Shown here piece by piece: positions 34,984 through 43,566 of a stretch of 64,000 bases of DNA. The stretch comes from Roseateles noduli (GTDB lineage: Bacteria; Pseudomonadota; Gammaproteobacteria; Burkholderiales; Burkholderiaceae_C). The stretch spans positions 124,001 through 188,000 of the forward strand of contig NIOE01000013.1 in assembly GCA_002205125.1 (NCBI GenBank), in the 5' to 3' direction. Position 1 is the stretch's first letter. Each line of letters starts with the position of its first letter. A program made the translations under genes and the position numbers. The notes under the pieces are model-generated. The model was not told where the DNA came from. It worked only from the letters and a program-made list of their open reading frames with translations, and did no database searches.

Positions 34984-35433
34984 TTATTCCCAGGACCCGA
35001 TGTCGGCGTCGGAGCCTTCGCCGCCCGGCTTGCCGTCCGCGCCCAGGCTGTAGATGTCGACTTCGCCCTTCAGGCCGGGGTTGTCGTACTGGTACGGATT
35101 GCCCCACGGATCCTTGGGCAGCTTCTCGATATAGACCTTCCAGTTCGGCGCCGCGGGGCCGTTGGTCGGCTTGGCCACGAGCGCGCCCAGGCCTTGTTCG
35201 CCGCTCGGATAGCGGCCGTTGTCCATCCGGTAGAGCTTGAGCGCCTGCATCAAGGTGTTGACGTCGGAGCGCGCCGCGGTGCGGCGGGCTTCGGACACGT
35301 GGTTCATCACCGCGGGCACGACCACCGCGCCCATGACGGCGACGATGGTGATGGCCACGATCAGTTCGATCAGCGTGAAGCCGCGGGCGCGGCGCGGAGA
35401 GAACCTGGCGAACTTCGAAAGGGGTCGATGCAT
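34984..35433 (-). CDS. gspG: Type II secretion major pseudopilin GspG
   Basis: A 149-residue major pseudopilin from the ATG at 35433 (MHRPLSKFARFSPRRARG). The signal RGFTLIELIVAITIVAVMGA, the YRMDNGRYPSGEQGL segment and the calcium-site C-terminus DIYSLGADGKPGGEGSDADI are all typical. It is the first gene of the minus-strand cluster; the divergent gspC starts 61 bp away. Confidence 0.96.
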   Translation of the reverse strand: MHRPLSKFARFSPRRARGFTLIELIVAITIVAVMGAVVVPAVMNHVSEARRTAARSDVNTLMQALKLYRMDNGRYPSGEQGLGALVAKPTNGPAAPNWKVYIEKLPKDPWGNPYQYDNPGLKGEVDIYSLGADGKPGGEGSDADIGSWE

Positions 35434-35460
35434 GGTGTTGCAATCCTCGTGGAGCCGCCC

Positions 35461-35488
35461 TTGGTGGCCCATCGCGCTGCATCATAAT
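35461..35488 (+). promoter_or_regulatory. Candidate promoter of gspC
   Basis: TTGGTG (35461-35466) and CATAAT (35483-35488) with 16 bases between. Transcription would begin about seven bases later, at the gspC ATG itself, suggesting a leaderless or nearly leaderless mRNA; no ribosome binding site is visible before that ATG. Confidence 0.45.
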
Positions 35489-35494
35489 CGTCGG

Positions 35495-36106
35495 ATGCAT
35501 GCACGATGGTTAAGCTTCGTAGTCTGGGCGGCGATGGCGGCGAGCCTCGCTTATTGGGCATTGACGCTGATGGTGAAGGGACCTCAGGCCCCTGCCATGA
35601 CGCGTTCTGCGACGTCCGAGAGCGTCCCCGCCGACTGGACACGACTGTTCGCCGCCGCGAAGGTGGTGGAGACGCCGGTCGAGGCAGCCTCTTCACGCTA
35701 CCAGCTGCTGGGCGTGGTCGCACCGACCGCCGGCGGGCGTTATCCCGGCGAAGGCGTGGCCTTGATCGCGATTGCCGGCGCGCTGCCGAAGCCCGTGCGC
35801 ATGGGCTTTCCCGTCGATGGCGACCTGAAATTGATCGAGATCAATCGCCGGGATGTCGGACTCGGTACCGGCAGTTCGGTGACCGTCCGCCTGAGCCTCG
35901 CGCCCGGCGCGGCGGACGCGATGATGCCCGCGCAGCAGCCCCAGTTCGCGCCGGGTGGCGGCATGGCGCCGCCGCCGAACTTCGGTCCGCAGATGCCGCC
36001 GCATGCTGGCGCGCCGGGACCCGACGGCATCGTGCCGCCGACCGCCGTCACCGGTTCCTTGCCGCAGATGCCGCCCGGCGACGGCAGCGGCAATCCCATC
36101 AAGTAA
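35495..36106 (+). CDS. gspC: GspC-type type II secretion protein, short form without PDZ
   Basis: A 203-residue protein starting MHARWLSFVVWAAMAASLAY with a transmembrane helix at about 5-25. The homology region SSRYQLLGVVAP...ALIAI...KPVRMGFPVDGDLKLIEI (about 65-130) is what links inner-membrane GspC to the secretin. The rest is a Pro/Gly/Met-rich tail with no PDZ or coiled-coil domain. It lies opposite to the rest of the cluster. Assignment rests on the homology region and the position next to gspG. Confidence 0.8.
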   Translation: MHARWLSFVVWAAMAASLAYWALTLMVKGPQAPAMTRSATSESVPADWTRLFAAAKVVETPVEAASSRYQLLGVVAPTAGGRYPGEGVALIAIAGALPKPVRMGFPVDGDLKLIEINRRDVGLGTGSSVTVRLSLAPGAADAMMPAQQPQFAPGGGMAPPPNFGPQMPPHAGAPGPDGIVPPTAVTGSLPQMPPGDGSGNPIK

Positions 36107-36127
36107 TTCCAAAGAGGTAGCGCGTGC

Positions 36128-36144
36128 GAGTGCCCGGGGCACTC
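36128..36144. terminator. Palindrome between convergent gspC and cobT-like gene
   Basis: GAGTGCCC and GGGCACTC flank a single G, forming a strong hairpin in the 51-bp gap between two convergent stop codons. There is no clear T-run, so termination is only suggested. Confidence 0.4.
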
Positions 36145-36157
36145 CGCGCGGCTGGGG

Positions 36158-37276
36158 TCAGTACTTGCTACCCAGCGTGGTCCCACCCGGACCCGTGTGC
36201 AGCGCTCCCGCGCCGCTCGAAGCCGTGTCGCGCAGGTCGGACGGCCGGCTGTGGATGGCGCCGTCCGGCAGTTCCTGGACTTCCGTCAGCAGTGCCGCCG
36301 CGCAACGCACCAGCGGCCACGCCAGCGTCGCGCCGGTGCCGTCCCCGCATTCCATGCCGAGTTCCAGCAGCGCCGAGGCGTGGAAGAGCTGCAGCGCCTC
36401 GTCCAGCCCGCGATGGGTGGTGCTGCGGCAGAACACCGCGTAGTCGGTGACCGGCGGCGCGATCATCGACGCCACTTTCAACGCCGCGCAGGCGGGAATG
36501 CCGTCCACGAGGATCAGTTGCCGCTTCGACGCGGCGACCAGCATCGCGCCGACCATGACGGCCAGCTCGAAACCGCCGAAGGCCGCGAGCACCGCCATCG
36601 GTTCCTGCACGTCCCGATGTCGCTGCTGGGCGCCTTGGAGCACCAGCATCAGGTGCGACAGGTCGTCGTGCGGCATGTCGGGGCCGGAGATGATGAAGTC
36701 CTGCACCGGCATGTCCATCAGCCGTGAGAGGACCAGGGCGGACGCTTCCAGCGATCCCTGTCCCAGGCCCGCGCAGGCGATCACGTTGCCCGCGAGGTTG
36801 TCGGAGATTTCCATGCCGACGCGCACGCCGGCATGCGCCTGTTCGACCGTCATCGCCGCGCCGGCCCGCGAGTTGCGCGTCCCGTGCGCGATCTTGCGCG
36901 CCAGCAGGCGCTGCTGGGGGCTGAGCGGTTCGGCGATGCCGCAATCGACGACGGTCACGTGCATGCCCTGGTTGCGCGCGAACACGGTCGACGGCAGCCG
37001 GTGCTGCAGGGCGAGGAGGGCTTGTTCCCGCGTGCTGCGTCCGTTGGGCAGCGCGATGCCATCCACCGCCAGACCATGGTCGGCCGCGAACAGCACCAGC
37101 GTCGGATCGCGGAACTTCGGCGTCTGCGTGGCCTGGATCAGGCCCAGCCGCACGGCGAGCGGCTCCAGCTCCCCCAACCGGCCGGCCAGCGTGCAACGGC
37201 GTTCCAGGCGCTGACGCAAGGCGCGTTCCAGCTCCGGATTGGCGGTCGGCGAGATGAGGGACTGATGAATGGACAT
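36158..37276 (-). CDS. CobT-like phosphoribosyltransferase with altered catalytic motifs
   Basis: A 372-residue protein of the nicotinate-nucleotide--dimethylbenzimidazole phosphoribosyltransferase (CobT) family. LVLFAADHG, VTVVDCGI, IAHGTRNS...AAMT, AAFGGFELAVMVGAML, ILVDGIPACAAL and GDGTGATLAWPL all align with CobT. However, the E-M/L-G-x-x-N-T-T motif reads CAGLGQGSL, and the catalytic GEGSGAALA reads GDGTGATLA. Both conserved glutamates are therefore replaced. It may use another base or nucleotide, or have lost the reaction. No other cobalamin genes or riboswitch are nearby. The start could also be the ATG at 37288. The stop overlaps a GGGGTCAGT motif. Confidence 0.75.
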   Translation of the reverse strand: MSIHQSLISPTANPELERALRQRLERRCTLAGRLGELEPLAVRLGLIQATQTPKFRDPTLVLFAADHGLAVDGIALPNGRSTREQALLALQHRLPSTVFARNQGMHVTVVDCGIAEPLSPQQRLLARKIAHGTRNSRAGAAMTVEQAHAGVRVGMEISDNLAGNVIACAGLGQGSLEASALVLSRLMDMPVQDFIISGPDMPHDDLSHLMLVLQGAQQRHRDVQEPMAVLAAFGGFELAVMVGAMLVAASKRQLILVDGIPACAALKVASMIAPPVTDYAVFCRSTTHRGLDEALQLFHASALLELGMECGDGTGATLAWPLVRCAAALLTEVQELPDGAIHSRPSDLRDTASSGAGALHTGPGGTTLGSKY

Positions 37277-37452
37277 GGGGACCGCCATTCTCGGTCCGCG
37301 CCGCGGACCGGCCATCGGCAATTGCCCCCGACGCCCGGCATCTGCCCCTTGTCCCGGGGTCAGGGTGTTGGTGTCAAGCCGTAACGGCGCATCGCCGGGC
37401 GGCGATGCGCCCGCGCGGTCACGACGGGTTGACGTCGACCCGCGCTGAGGGA

Positions 37453-39039
37453 TCAACGCAGGAAGAGGCGGTACACCGGGTTGTCGGTTTCCTCGGTGTA
37501 CGGATAGTTCAACTGGTCGAGGAAGGTCTTGAACGCCTTGCCGTCGCCCTTGGGCACCTGCAGGCCGACGAGGATGCGACCGTAGTCCGCGCCCTGGTTG
37601 CGGTAATGGAAGAGGCTGATGTTCCAGTCCGGACTCATGCTGGACAGGAAGCGCATCAGCGCACCGGGGCGCTCCGGGAAGATGAAGCGGAACAGGCGCT
37701 CGTTCTGCGCGAGCTCGGTCCGGCCGCCGACCATGTGGCGGACGTGCTGCTTGGCCAGTTCGTCGTCCGTGAGATCGACGGTGGCGAAGCGGTGCCGCTC
37801 GAAGCTGCGGACCAGCTTGTCGGCCTCCTCGCGCTTCGTGATGGAGACGCCGACGAAGACGTGCGCCACCTGCTGGTCGGAGATGCGGTAGTTGAACTCG
37901 GTGACGCTGCGTCCCTGGACCAGCTCGCAGAAGCGCCGGAAGCTGCCGCGTTCCTCCGGGATGGTGACGGCGAACAGCGCCTCGCGCTCCTCGCCGACCT
38001 CGGCCCGTTCGGCCACGAAGCGCAGCCGGTCGAAGTTCATGTTCGCGCCGCAGGTGATGGCGACGTAGGTCTCGCCCTTGGTCCCGTGCTGCGCGGCGTA
38101 CTGCTTGATCGCCGCGACGCCCAGGCCGCCGGCCGGCTCCAGGATGCTGCGCGTGTCGACGAAGACGTCCTTGATCGCGGCGCAGACGGCGTCGGTATCG
38201 ACCAGGACGTAGTCGTCGACGAGCTCGCGGCAGATGCGGAAGGTTTCCTCGCCGACCAGCTTGACCGCGGTGCCGTCCGAGAACAGGCCGACGTCGGTCA
38301 GCGTCACCCGCTTGCCGGCGCGCACCGAGCGCACCATGGCGTCCGAGTCCTTGGTCTGGACGCCGATGACCTTGATCTCCGGGCGCACCGCCTTGATGTA
38401 GGCCGCCACCCCCGAGATCAGCCCGCCGCCGCCGATCGCGACGAAGATCGCGTCGATCGGGCCCGGATGCTGGCGCAGCACCTCCATGGCGATCGTGCCC
38501 TGGCCGGCGATGACGTCGGGATCGTCGAACGGGTGGACGAAACTCAGGCCCTGCTGCTGCTCGAGTTCCAGCGCATGGCCGTAGGCGTCGGTGAAGGATT
38601 CGCCGGACAGCACCACCTCGCCGCCCAACGCCTGCACGGCGTCGATCTTGACCTTGGGCGTGGTCACCGGCATCACGATGACGGCGCGGCAGCCGAGTTT
38701 CTTCGCCGACAGCGCCACCCCTTGCGCGTGATTACCGGCCGACGCGCAAATCACGCCGCGCGCCAATTGCTCGGGCGCGAGATTTGCCATCTTGTTATAG
38801 GCGCCCCGCAATTTGAAGCTGAATACCGGCTGCTGGTCTTCCCGTTTCAGCCAGACTTTGTTGCCGATGCGCTTGGAGAGATTGCGGGCGGCGTCGAGGG
38901 AGGTTTCCTGCGCGACCTCATACACCTTCGCGTTAAGAATCCGTTGCAGATAACTCTGGTCGGCCGGGAGTAACGCGGGGTGTTGCGCCGACGGGCGCGT
39001 CGAGGTGGTCTTGCGCGATGCGCGGCGGGTGCCGGCCAT
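37453..39039 (-). CDS. ilvA: Threonine ammonia-lyase, biosynthetic
   Basis: A 528-residue PLP enzyme from the ATG at 39039. The lysine motif FSFKLRGAYNKM (near residue 80), SAGNHAQGVALSA, the Gly-rich PLP phosphate loop AIGGGGLISG and two C-terminal ACT-like regulatory domains (about 345-525) match biosynthetic IlvA, which makes 2-oxobutanoate for isoleucine and is feedback-inhibited by isoleucine. A 10-bp inverted repeat (37387-37410) follows the stop but lacks a T-run. Upstream lies a promoter plus terminator that may form an attenuator. Confidence 0.96.
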   Translation of the reverse strand: MAGTRRASRKTTSTRPSAQHPALLPADQSYLQRILNAKVYEVAQETSLDAARNLSKRIGNKVWLKREDQQPVFSFKLRGAYNKMANLAPEQLARGVICASAGNHAQGVALSAKKLGCRAVIVMPVTTPKVKIDAVQALGGEVVLSGESFTDAYGHALELEQQQGLSFVHPFDDPDVIAGQGTIAMEVLRQHPGPIDAIFVAIGGGGLISGVAAYIKAVRPEIKVIGVQTKDSDAMVRSVRAGKRVTLTDVGLFSDGTAVKLVGEETFRICRELVDDYVLVDTDAVCAAIKDVFVDTRSILEPAGGLGVAAIKQYAAQHGTKGETYVAITCGANMNFDRLRFVAERAEVGEEREALFAVTIPEERGSFRRFCELVQGRSVTEFNYRISDQQVAHVFVGVSITKREEADKLVRSFERHRFATVDLTDDELAKQHVRHMVGGRTELAQNERLFRFIFPERPGALMRFLSSMSPDWNISLFHYRNQGADYGRILVGLQVPKGDGKAFKTFLDQLNYPYTEETDNPVYRLFLR

Positions 39040-39232
39040 GGAAATCCCTCCAGTTCCCCTTCCCGCGCGGGACGCGGCGGGAGTCGGGCGGACGATGATA
39101 GCCAGGGTTTGCCCGGGGCGCGGCCACGCCCGGCCAGCGCCGACGCGGCGCGCTTTCGCCATTGGAGGAGCCAGCCTTGCGCCTGGCAGCCTCCCGGGGA
39201 GGCTCGACCGCCCACAGGCCGGAGAACGGGCG

Positions 39233-39263
39233 AAAAAAAGCCCGAGGCTTGTGGCCTCGGGCT
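39233..39263 (-). terminator. Intrinsic terminator upstream of ilvA
   Basis: Perfect 10-bp stem AGCCCGAGGC/GCCTCGGGCT with a 5-base loop; on the minus strand it is followed by seven T residues (the plus-strand A-run at 39233-39239). Confidence 0.85.
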
Positions 39264-39338
39264 GAATCCACCATGGAGGCGGTGGAGGAGACAATCGGTG
39301 CGGGGCTGACCCCACTGTCGGGGTAGCGCTATCGCATG
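39233..39338 (-). ncRNA. Candidate small RNA or ilvA leader transcript
   Basis: On the minus strand a promoter at 39345-39373 would start a transcript near 39338, ending at an intrinsic terminator at 39233-39263, about 105 nt in all. It also holds a GGGG(TCAG)CCCC hairpin. No Ile/Val/Leu-rich leader peptide is seen, so classical attenuation is not supported. It may be an independent small RNA or a conditional terminator for ilvA, which starts 195 nt further on. Confidence 0.4.
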
Positions 39339-39344
39339 CCTAGA

Positions 39345-39373
39345 ATTCTAGGGGGATGCATGTTGCGCTGCAA
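39345..39373 (-). promoter_or_regulatory. Sigma-70-like promoter reading toward ilvA
   Basis: On the minus strand TTGCAG (plus 39368-39373) and TAGAAT (plus 39345-39350) are separated by 17 bases. The -10 sits in the 14-base palindrome CCTAGAATTCTAGG. The wider 484-bp gap between ilvA and the OsmC gene (39040-39523) otherwise holds only the terminator above and a GGGGTCAGAGTGC motif at 39468. Confidence 0.55.
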
Positions 39374-39523
39374 TATTTTTTGAGGTCTCCGGCGCTGGAG
39401 TCGGGTCTCTAAATGCGCAAAATCACCGCCAGAGTGGGTGGCCACGACGGGCGGCTCCGCAGGAATTGGGGTCAGAGTGCCGACGCATGGCTCGAACGGC
39501 CCATGGAACGAAGGAACGACGGA

Positions 39524-39946
39524 ATGGAATGCACGATCAACTGGATGGGCGCCGACGGCATGAGCTTCATCGCGGAGACCGGCAGCGGACACATGATCAA
39601 CATGGACGGCGCCCCGGACGGCGGCGGGCGCAATCTCGCGCCGCGGCCGATGGAGACGGTGCTGGCCGGCACGGGGGGGTGCACGGCCTACGATGTCGTG
39701 CTGATCCTCAAGCGCGGCCGCCATGATGTCCGCGGCTGCCAGGTGAAGCTCAGCGCCGACCGCGCGGAGGTCGACCCCAAGGTGTTCACGAAGATCCACA
39801 TGCACTTCGTCGTGACCGGGAAGAACCTGCCTCAGGCCACGGTGGAGCGCGCGGTCCAGCTCTCCCACGAGAAGTACTGCTCCGCCAGCATCATGCTGGC
39901 GAAGACTGCGGAGATCACCACTTCGGTGGAGATCGTTGAGGGTTGA
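39524..39946 (+). CDS. OsmC family protein
   Basis: A 140-residue OsmC/Ohr-fold protein starting MECTINWMGADGMSFIAET. The two conserved cysteines are in GTGGCTAYDVV (about 50) and KYCSASIMLA (about 125), so peroxide reduction by a thiol pair is possible. The short form resembles YhfA-type OsmC proteins, whose role is poorly known. The next upstream in-frame ATG (39503) would add seven residues. Confidence 0.87.
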   Translation: MECTINWMGADGMSFIAETGSGHMINMDGAPDGGGRNLAPRPMETVLAGTGGCTAYDVVLILKRGRHDVRGCQVKLSADRAEVDPKVFTKIHMHFVVTGKNLPQATVERAVQLSHEKYCSASIMLAKTAEITTSVEIVEG

Positions 39947-39990
39947 TTCCCTCCAAGGGAGGAAGGGGCGCTCTGGTCGCCCTTGACCCT

Positions 39991-40650
39991 CTAGAGACGG
40001 TGCGCCGTAATTGTCATGACCTTGGCGGCGAGGCGCATCAGGCCCCGCACGGGGGCTGGGAGCTCCACGCCGCCCAGTGCGCGGGCTTCGTCGGCGTGAC
40101 GGGCCTCTTCTTCCTTCATCTGCGCGACGACGGCTCTTGAGCTGTGGTCGCCCTCCGGCAGGCGCTCCAGGTGGCTGGCCAGATGCGCCTCCACCTGGCG
40201 CTCGGTCTCGATGACGAAACCCAGGCTGACCTTGTCGCCGATCAGCCCCGCGACCGATCCGATGGCGAAGGCGCCACCGTACCAGAGAGGGTTGAGCAGG
40301 CTCGGGCGGTCGTTGAGCGCGCGCAGCCGGTCGGCGCACCACGCGAGGTGGTCGATCTCCTCCTGGGCGGCGTGCTCGAGGTGCTGGCGCAGCGCCTCGT
40401 CGCGCGTGGTCAGGGCCTGGGCGCGGTAGAGCGCCTGCGCGCAGACCTCGCCGACATGGTTGACCCGCATCAGCGAGGCGGCCAGCTTGCGCTGCGGCTC
40501 ATCCAGCGGTGCGTCGGACGCCGTGGCTTCCGGTGCCGGCCTCGCCGACGGCGCCACCCCCGCCAGCGTCTTCAGGCTGTGGTCCAGCGTGGATATCCAC
40601 GCATCCGCTCTAGAAAGTATGCGCGCCGGGCGCGGGGGCTGAAATTCCAT
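39991..40650 (-). CDS. coq7: Coq7-type demethoxyubiquinone hydroxylase
   Basis: A 219-residue di-iron monooxygenase from the ATG at 40650 ([18 protein letters not shown]). Metal-binding residues appear in [38 protein letters not shown] and [12 protein letters not shown]. It hydroxylates the ring in ubiquinone synthesis at the inner membrane. It is convergent with the OsmC gene (44 bp gap) and divergent from a porin. Confidence 0.95.
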   Translation of the reverse strand: MEFQPPRPARILSRADAWISTLDHSLKTLAGVAPSARPAPEATASDAPLDEPQRKLAASLMRVNHVGEVCAQALYRAQALTTRDEALRQHLEHAAQEEIDHLAWCADRLRALNDRPSLLNPLWYGGAFAIGSVAGLIGDKVSLGFVIETERQVEAHLASHLERLPEGDHSSRAVVAQMKEEEARHADEARALGGVELPAPVRGLMRLAAKVMTITAHRL

Positions 40651-40921
40651 CTTGAATGCTCGCCGTGGGCATGGCACCGCAGTTTAGGAGCGGGGCGTCA
40701 AGCGGTTCGCCGGCCCGGGTTGATCCTTTGTGCGAATGCGTGATGACACAATTTTTTAATCCCATACGCGTTGCTTCGACCCAACGAAATCAGGACTTTT
40801 ACGGGGTGGCTGCTGGTCAGGCGTGATGGGACCTGTTGCAATACACCACAGCTTCATTGCAGGAGCTTGGTTTGCGGGTGATCTACCAACCGCAACCTCA
40901 TTGAAGATCTAGGAGTCTCTA

Positions 40922-41938
40922 ATGAAGAAATCTCTCGTCGCGCTGGCTGTGCTGGCTGGTTTCGCTGGTGCCGCTGCCGCTCAATCGTCCGTCACCCTGT
41001 TCGGCGTGATCGACGTGGCCGCCCGTTACACGAAGGCCAATGGCCAGGACACGAAGCAACTGACGAACGACGGCAGCTCCTCCAGCCGCATCGGCGTCCG
41101 TGGCGTCGAAGACCTGGGTGGCGGCCTGAAGGCTGGCTTCTGGCTGGAAGGCGCCCTGGCTGCCGACACCGGCACGGCTGACGCTACCCGTTTCTGGGGC
41201 CGTCGCGCTTCCGTGAGCCTGATGGGCGACTTCGGTGAAGTCCGTCTGGGCCGTGGCAAGACCTCGACCCGTCTGGTCGTCGACGACTTCGACGTCTACT
41301 CGACCACCGGTCTGGGCGACGTCACCCGCACGTACAGCCTGCTGGGCTCGAACATCGACACGATCAACCGTGCCGACAACCTGGTCCAGTACTTCCTGCC
41401 GGCCGACCTGGGCGGTGTGTACGGCTCGTTCGACGTGGCCGCTGGTGAAGGCACCGACGGCAAGAAGTCGTTCGGTGGCCGTCTGGGCTACAAGATCGCC
41501 GACTTCAACGTCGCCGGCGGCTACCAAACGACCGACTCGCTGAACTCGAAGTTCAAGCAGCTGTCGCTGGGCGCCAGCTACGACTTCAAGGTCGTCAAGG
41601 TGCAAGGCCTGTTCAGCCAGCTGAAGTTCGGTTCGCGCAAGCAGAACCTGTACACGATCGGTGCCGTGGTGCCGGTGACGGCTGCCGGCTCGGTGACCGC
41701 CCAGTACACCAAGGCTGAGACCAACAGCGCTGCTGACGCTGTCGTGGCTTCCCGCGGCGACGCGCAAGCCTTCACGATCGGTTACCAGCACAACCTGTCC
41801 AAGCGCACCGCGCTGTACACGACGGCGTCGATCATCGACAACGACAACGCCGCCTTCAAGGTGCAGAACAACGCCGTCAACGCCGCTCGCGGTGGCAAGT
41901 CGGGTGGTCTGGACGTCGGTATCAAGCACAGCTTCTGA
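40922..41938 (+). CDS. Gram-negative porin (Omp32/OmpC-like)
   Basis: A 338-residue outer-membrane trimeric porin. The signal peptide MKKSLVALAVLAGFAGAAAA is followed by QSSVTLFGVIDVAARYTKAN, the family start, then alternating strands, RVEDLGGG-type and GRRASVSL segments, and the terminal phenylalanine (DVGIKHSF) needed for Bam assembly. An AGGAGT ribosome binding site precedes the ATG. The 271-bp upstream region probably holds its promoter, but no clear boxes were found. Codons are strongly biased, as expected for an abundant protein. Confidence 0.95.
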   Translation: MKKSLVALAVLAGFAGAAAAQSSVTLFGVIDVAARYTKANGQDTKQLTNDGSSSSRIGVRGVEDLGGGLKAGFWLEGALAADTGTADATRFWGRRASVSLMGDFGEVRLGRGKTSTRLVVDDFDVYSTTGLGDVTRTYSLLGSNIDTINRADNLVQYFLPADLGGVYGSFDVAAGEGTDGKKSFGGRLGYKIADFNVAGGYQTTDSLNSKFKQLSLGASYDFKVVKVQGLFSQLKFGSRKQNLYTIGAVVPVTAAGSVTAQYTKAETNSAADAVVASRGDAQAFTIGYQHNLSKRTALYTTASIIDNDNAAFKVQNNAVNAARGGKSGGLDVGIKHSF

Positions 41939-41964
41939 TCCCCGGATCAGCGCACTGCGCTACG

Positions 41965-41992
41965 AAAGCCGCCCCTCGGGGCGGCTTTTTTT
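41965..41992 (+). terminator. Terminator after the first porin
   Basis: Stem AAAGCCGCCCC/GGGGCGGCTTT with a tight TC loop and a seven-base T-run. Confidence 0.92.
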
Positions 41993-42254
41993 CGTCTCAA
42001 CTTTCGTCTCAACGTTTGTCCGTAGAGCCCCTGTCGCGCAGGTGCCAGGTCTTGAGTACAACGATCAAGCACTGTCGTCGCAACGCACTGTTGTGGATTT
42101 TGTAGACAGTGATCACGGGTTTTCCCTCTGCCGCAGCGTCACAAACTTGACAGGGTTTGCTCGCGTGGGCGATGTGCAACACAAAGCGTCTCCGTCTGGG
42201 GGCTTCGCTGAGAATCGATTCCGGCGACCACACCAAACAAATAGGAGACATCAC
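41993..42254 (+). promoter_or_regulatory. Intergenic region upstream of the second porin
   Basis: With the terminator, the gap between the two porins is 316 bp. It begins with two direct copies of TTTCGTCTCAAC (about 41991-42014). A perfect TTGACA at 42147-42152 could be a -35, but the bases 17 downstream (CGATGT) are a poor -10. An AGGAG-type site lies about seven bases before the ATG at 42255. No gene is visible. Confidence 0.4.
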
Positions 42255-43316
42255 ATGAAGAAAGCCGCCTTGGCGCTGAGCATCCTGGCAGCGAGCACCA
42301 GCGCCGCCTGGGCACAGTCGAGCGTGCAGCTCTACGGCATCGTGGACGTGGGTCTGCGCTGGACCAGCAACGCGAACGCCGGAAGCTCGGAGAAGCAGGT
42401 CATCCCCGGCGGCATGTCCCAGAGCCGGCTCGGCGTGAACGTGACCGAGGACATGGGCGGCGGTCTGAAGGCCATCGCCAACCTGGAACACCGTCTGAAC
42501 TCCGACACCGGCACCGTGGCCGCCGCCGACTTCTGGCGTCAGTCCTGGGTCGGCATCCAGTCGGCCGACTTCGGCCGCATCACGCTGGGTCGCCAGTACA
42601 ACATCCTGTTCGACATCTACACGTCGACCTACGCATCGTTCAAGTACTCGCCTTACATCGAGGCGTACAAGCCTGAGATCGGCCTGTCGATGGGCGCGCG
42701 CCAGGACAACATGGTGAAGTACCTGTTCGAGACCGGCCCTGTCCGCGGCGAGATCCAGGTCTCGGCCGGAGAAGGCAACTCGCAGAACAAGTCGGTCGGC
42801 GGCCTGCTGCGCTACAACCAGGGCCCCATTGCCTTCGGCGGTGCCTTCCTGCAGGTCGAGGACACCCTGGGCAAGAAGGTCAAGGGCTACACCGCTGGCG
42901 GCGCCTACACGGCCGGTCCGTGGTACATCAACCTGTCCTGGGCGACGAACAAGTTCGACCAGGGTGGACTGCTTGGCGCGGCCTACACGTCCGGCCTGCT
43001 GGGCAACGTGCTGAATGCCGCCGCGAACGACGTGAAGAAGCGGGACATGATCTCGGCGGGGGCAGCCTATCAACTGACGCCGCAACTGAACCTGGGTGCC
43101 CACTATTGGTACGCCACGCAGACGCACTACACCGCGGCTTTTGCCAACACCAAGAGCAAGGGACATTACCTGGCCTTCGTCGCCGACTACGCCTTCTCGA
43201 AGCGCACGGACGTCTACCTGGAACTGGATTACACCAAGCACGAGGGGGCCGTCCGCTTCGCCAACGGCGCCGAGAAGCGCGGCGGATCCATCGTAGGTAT
43301 CCGTCACCGCTTCTGA
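42255..43316 (+). CDS. Gram-negative porin (second copy, divergent paralogue)
   Basis: A 353-residue porin with signal peptide MKKAALALSILAASTSAAWA and mature start QSSVQLYGIVDVGLRWTSN. It shares the fold and ends of the upstream porin (GIRHRF terminus) but differs in most loops, including a long TSGLLGNVLNAAANDVKK loop. It has its own upstream region and terminator, so it is regulated separately. Confidence 0.94.
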   Translation: MKKAALALSILAASTSAAWAQSSVQLYGIVDVGLRWTSNANAGSSEKQVIPGGMSQSRLGVNVTEDMGGGLKAIANLEHRLNSDTGTVAAADFWRQSWVGIQSADFGRITLGRQYNILFDIYTSTYASFKYSPYIEAYKPEIGLSMGARQDNMVKYLFETGPVRGEIQVSAGEGNSQNKSVGGLLRYNQGPIAFGGAFLQVEDTLGKKVKGYTAGGAYTAGPWYINLSWATNKFDQGGLLGAAYTSGLLGNVLNAAANDVKKRDMISAGAAYQLTPQLNLGAHYWYATQTHYTAAFANTKSKGHYLAFVADYAFSKRTDVYLELDYTKHEGAVRFANGAEKRGGSIVGIRHRF

Positions 43317-43362
43317 CACCTCCAGTCGCGCGCGGCTTGCCGCGCGCGCCGGCCTCCCCGCC

Positions 43363-43385
43363 AAACCGCCTCCGGGCGGTTTTTT
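43363..43385 (+). terminator. Terminator after the second porin
   Basis: Stem AAACCGCC/GGCGGTTT, loop TCCG, followed by T residues. Confidence 0.88.
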
Positions 43386-43566
43386 CGTTGGTGCCCGACG
43401 GTTCGGGCGACGTCGCGTTCACGCCGCGTCAAGGGCTAACCCACTTGCCGCTGGGCGTACGCTCCTTGATGATGGCCACTTCTGAAGCGTCCCGCCTCCG
43501 GGGTCAGGTCGTGCCAGGGCCGGTCACAAGCCGCATCGCCCGAGCCCACGCCGGAGGCCCCCGTCC

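Noticed and set aside
37289-37452. Possible cobalamin riboswitch upstream of the CobT-like gene
   Set aside because: No B12-box-like conserved sequence was visible; the main structure is a simple 10-bp inverted repeat near the ilvA end.
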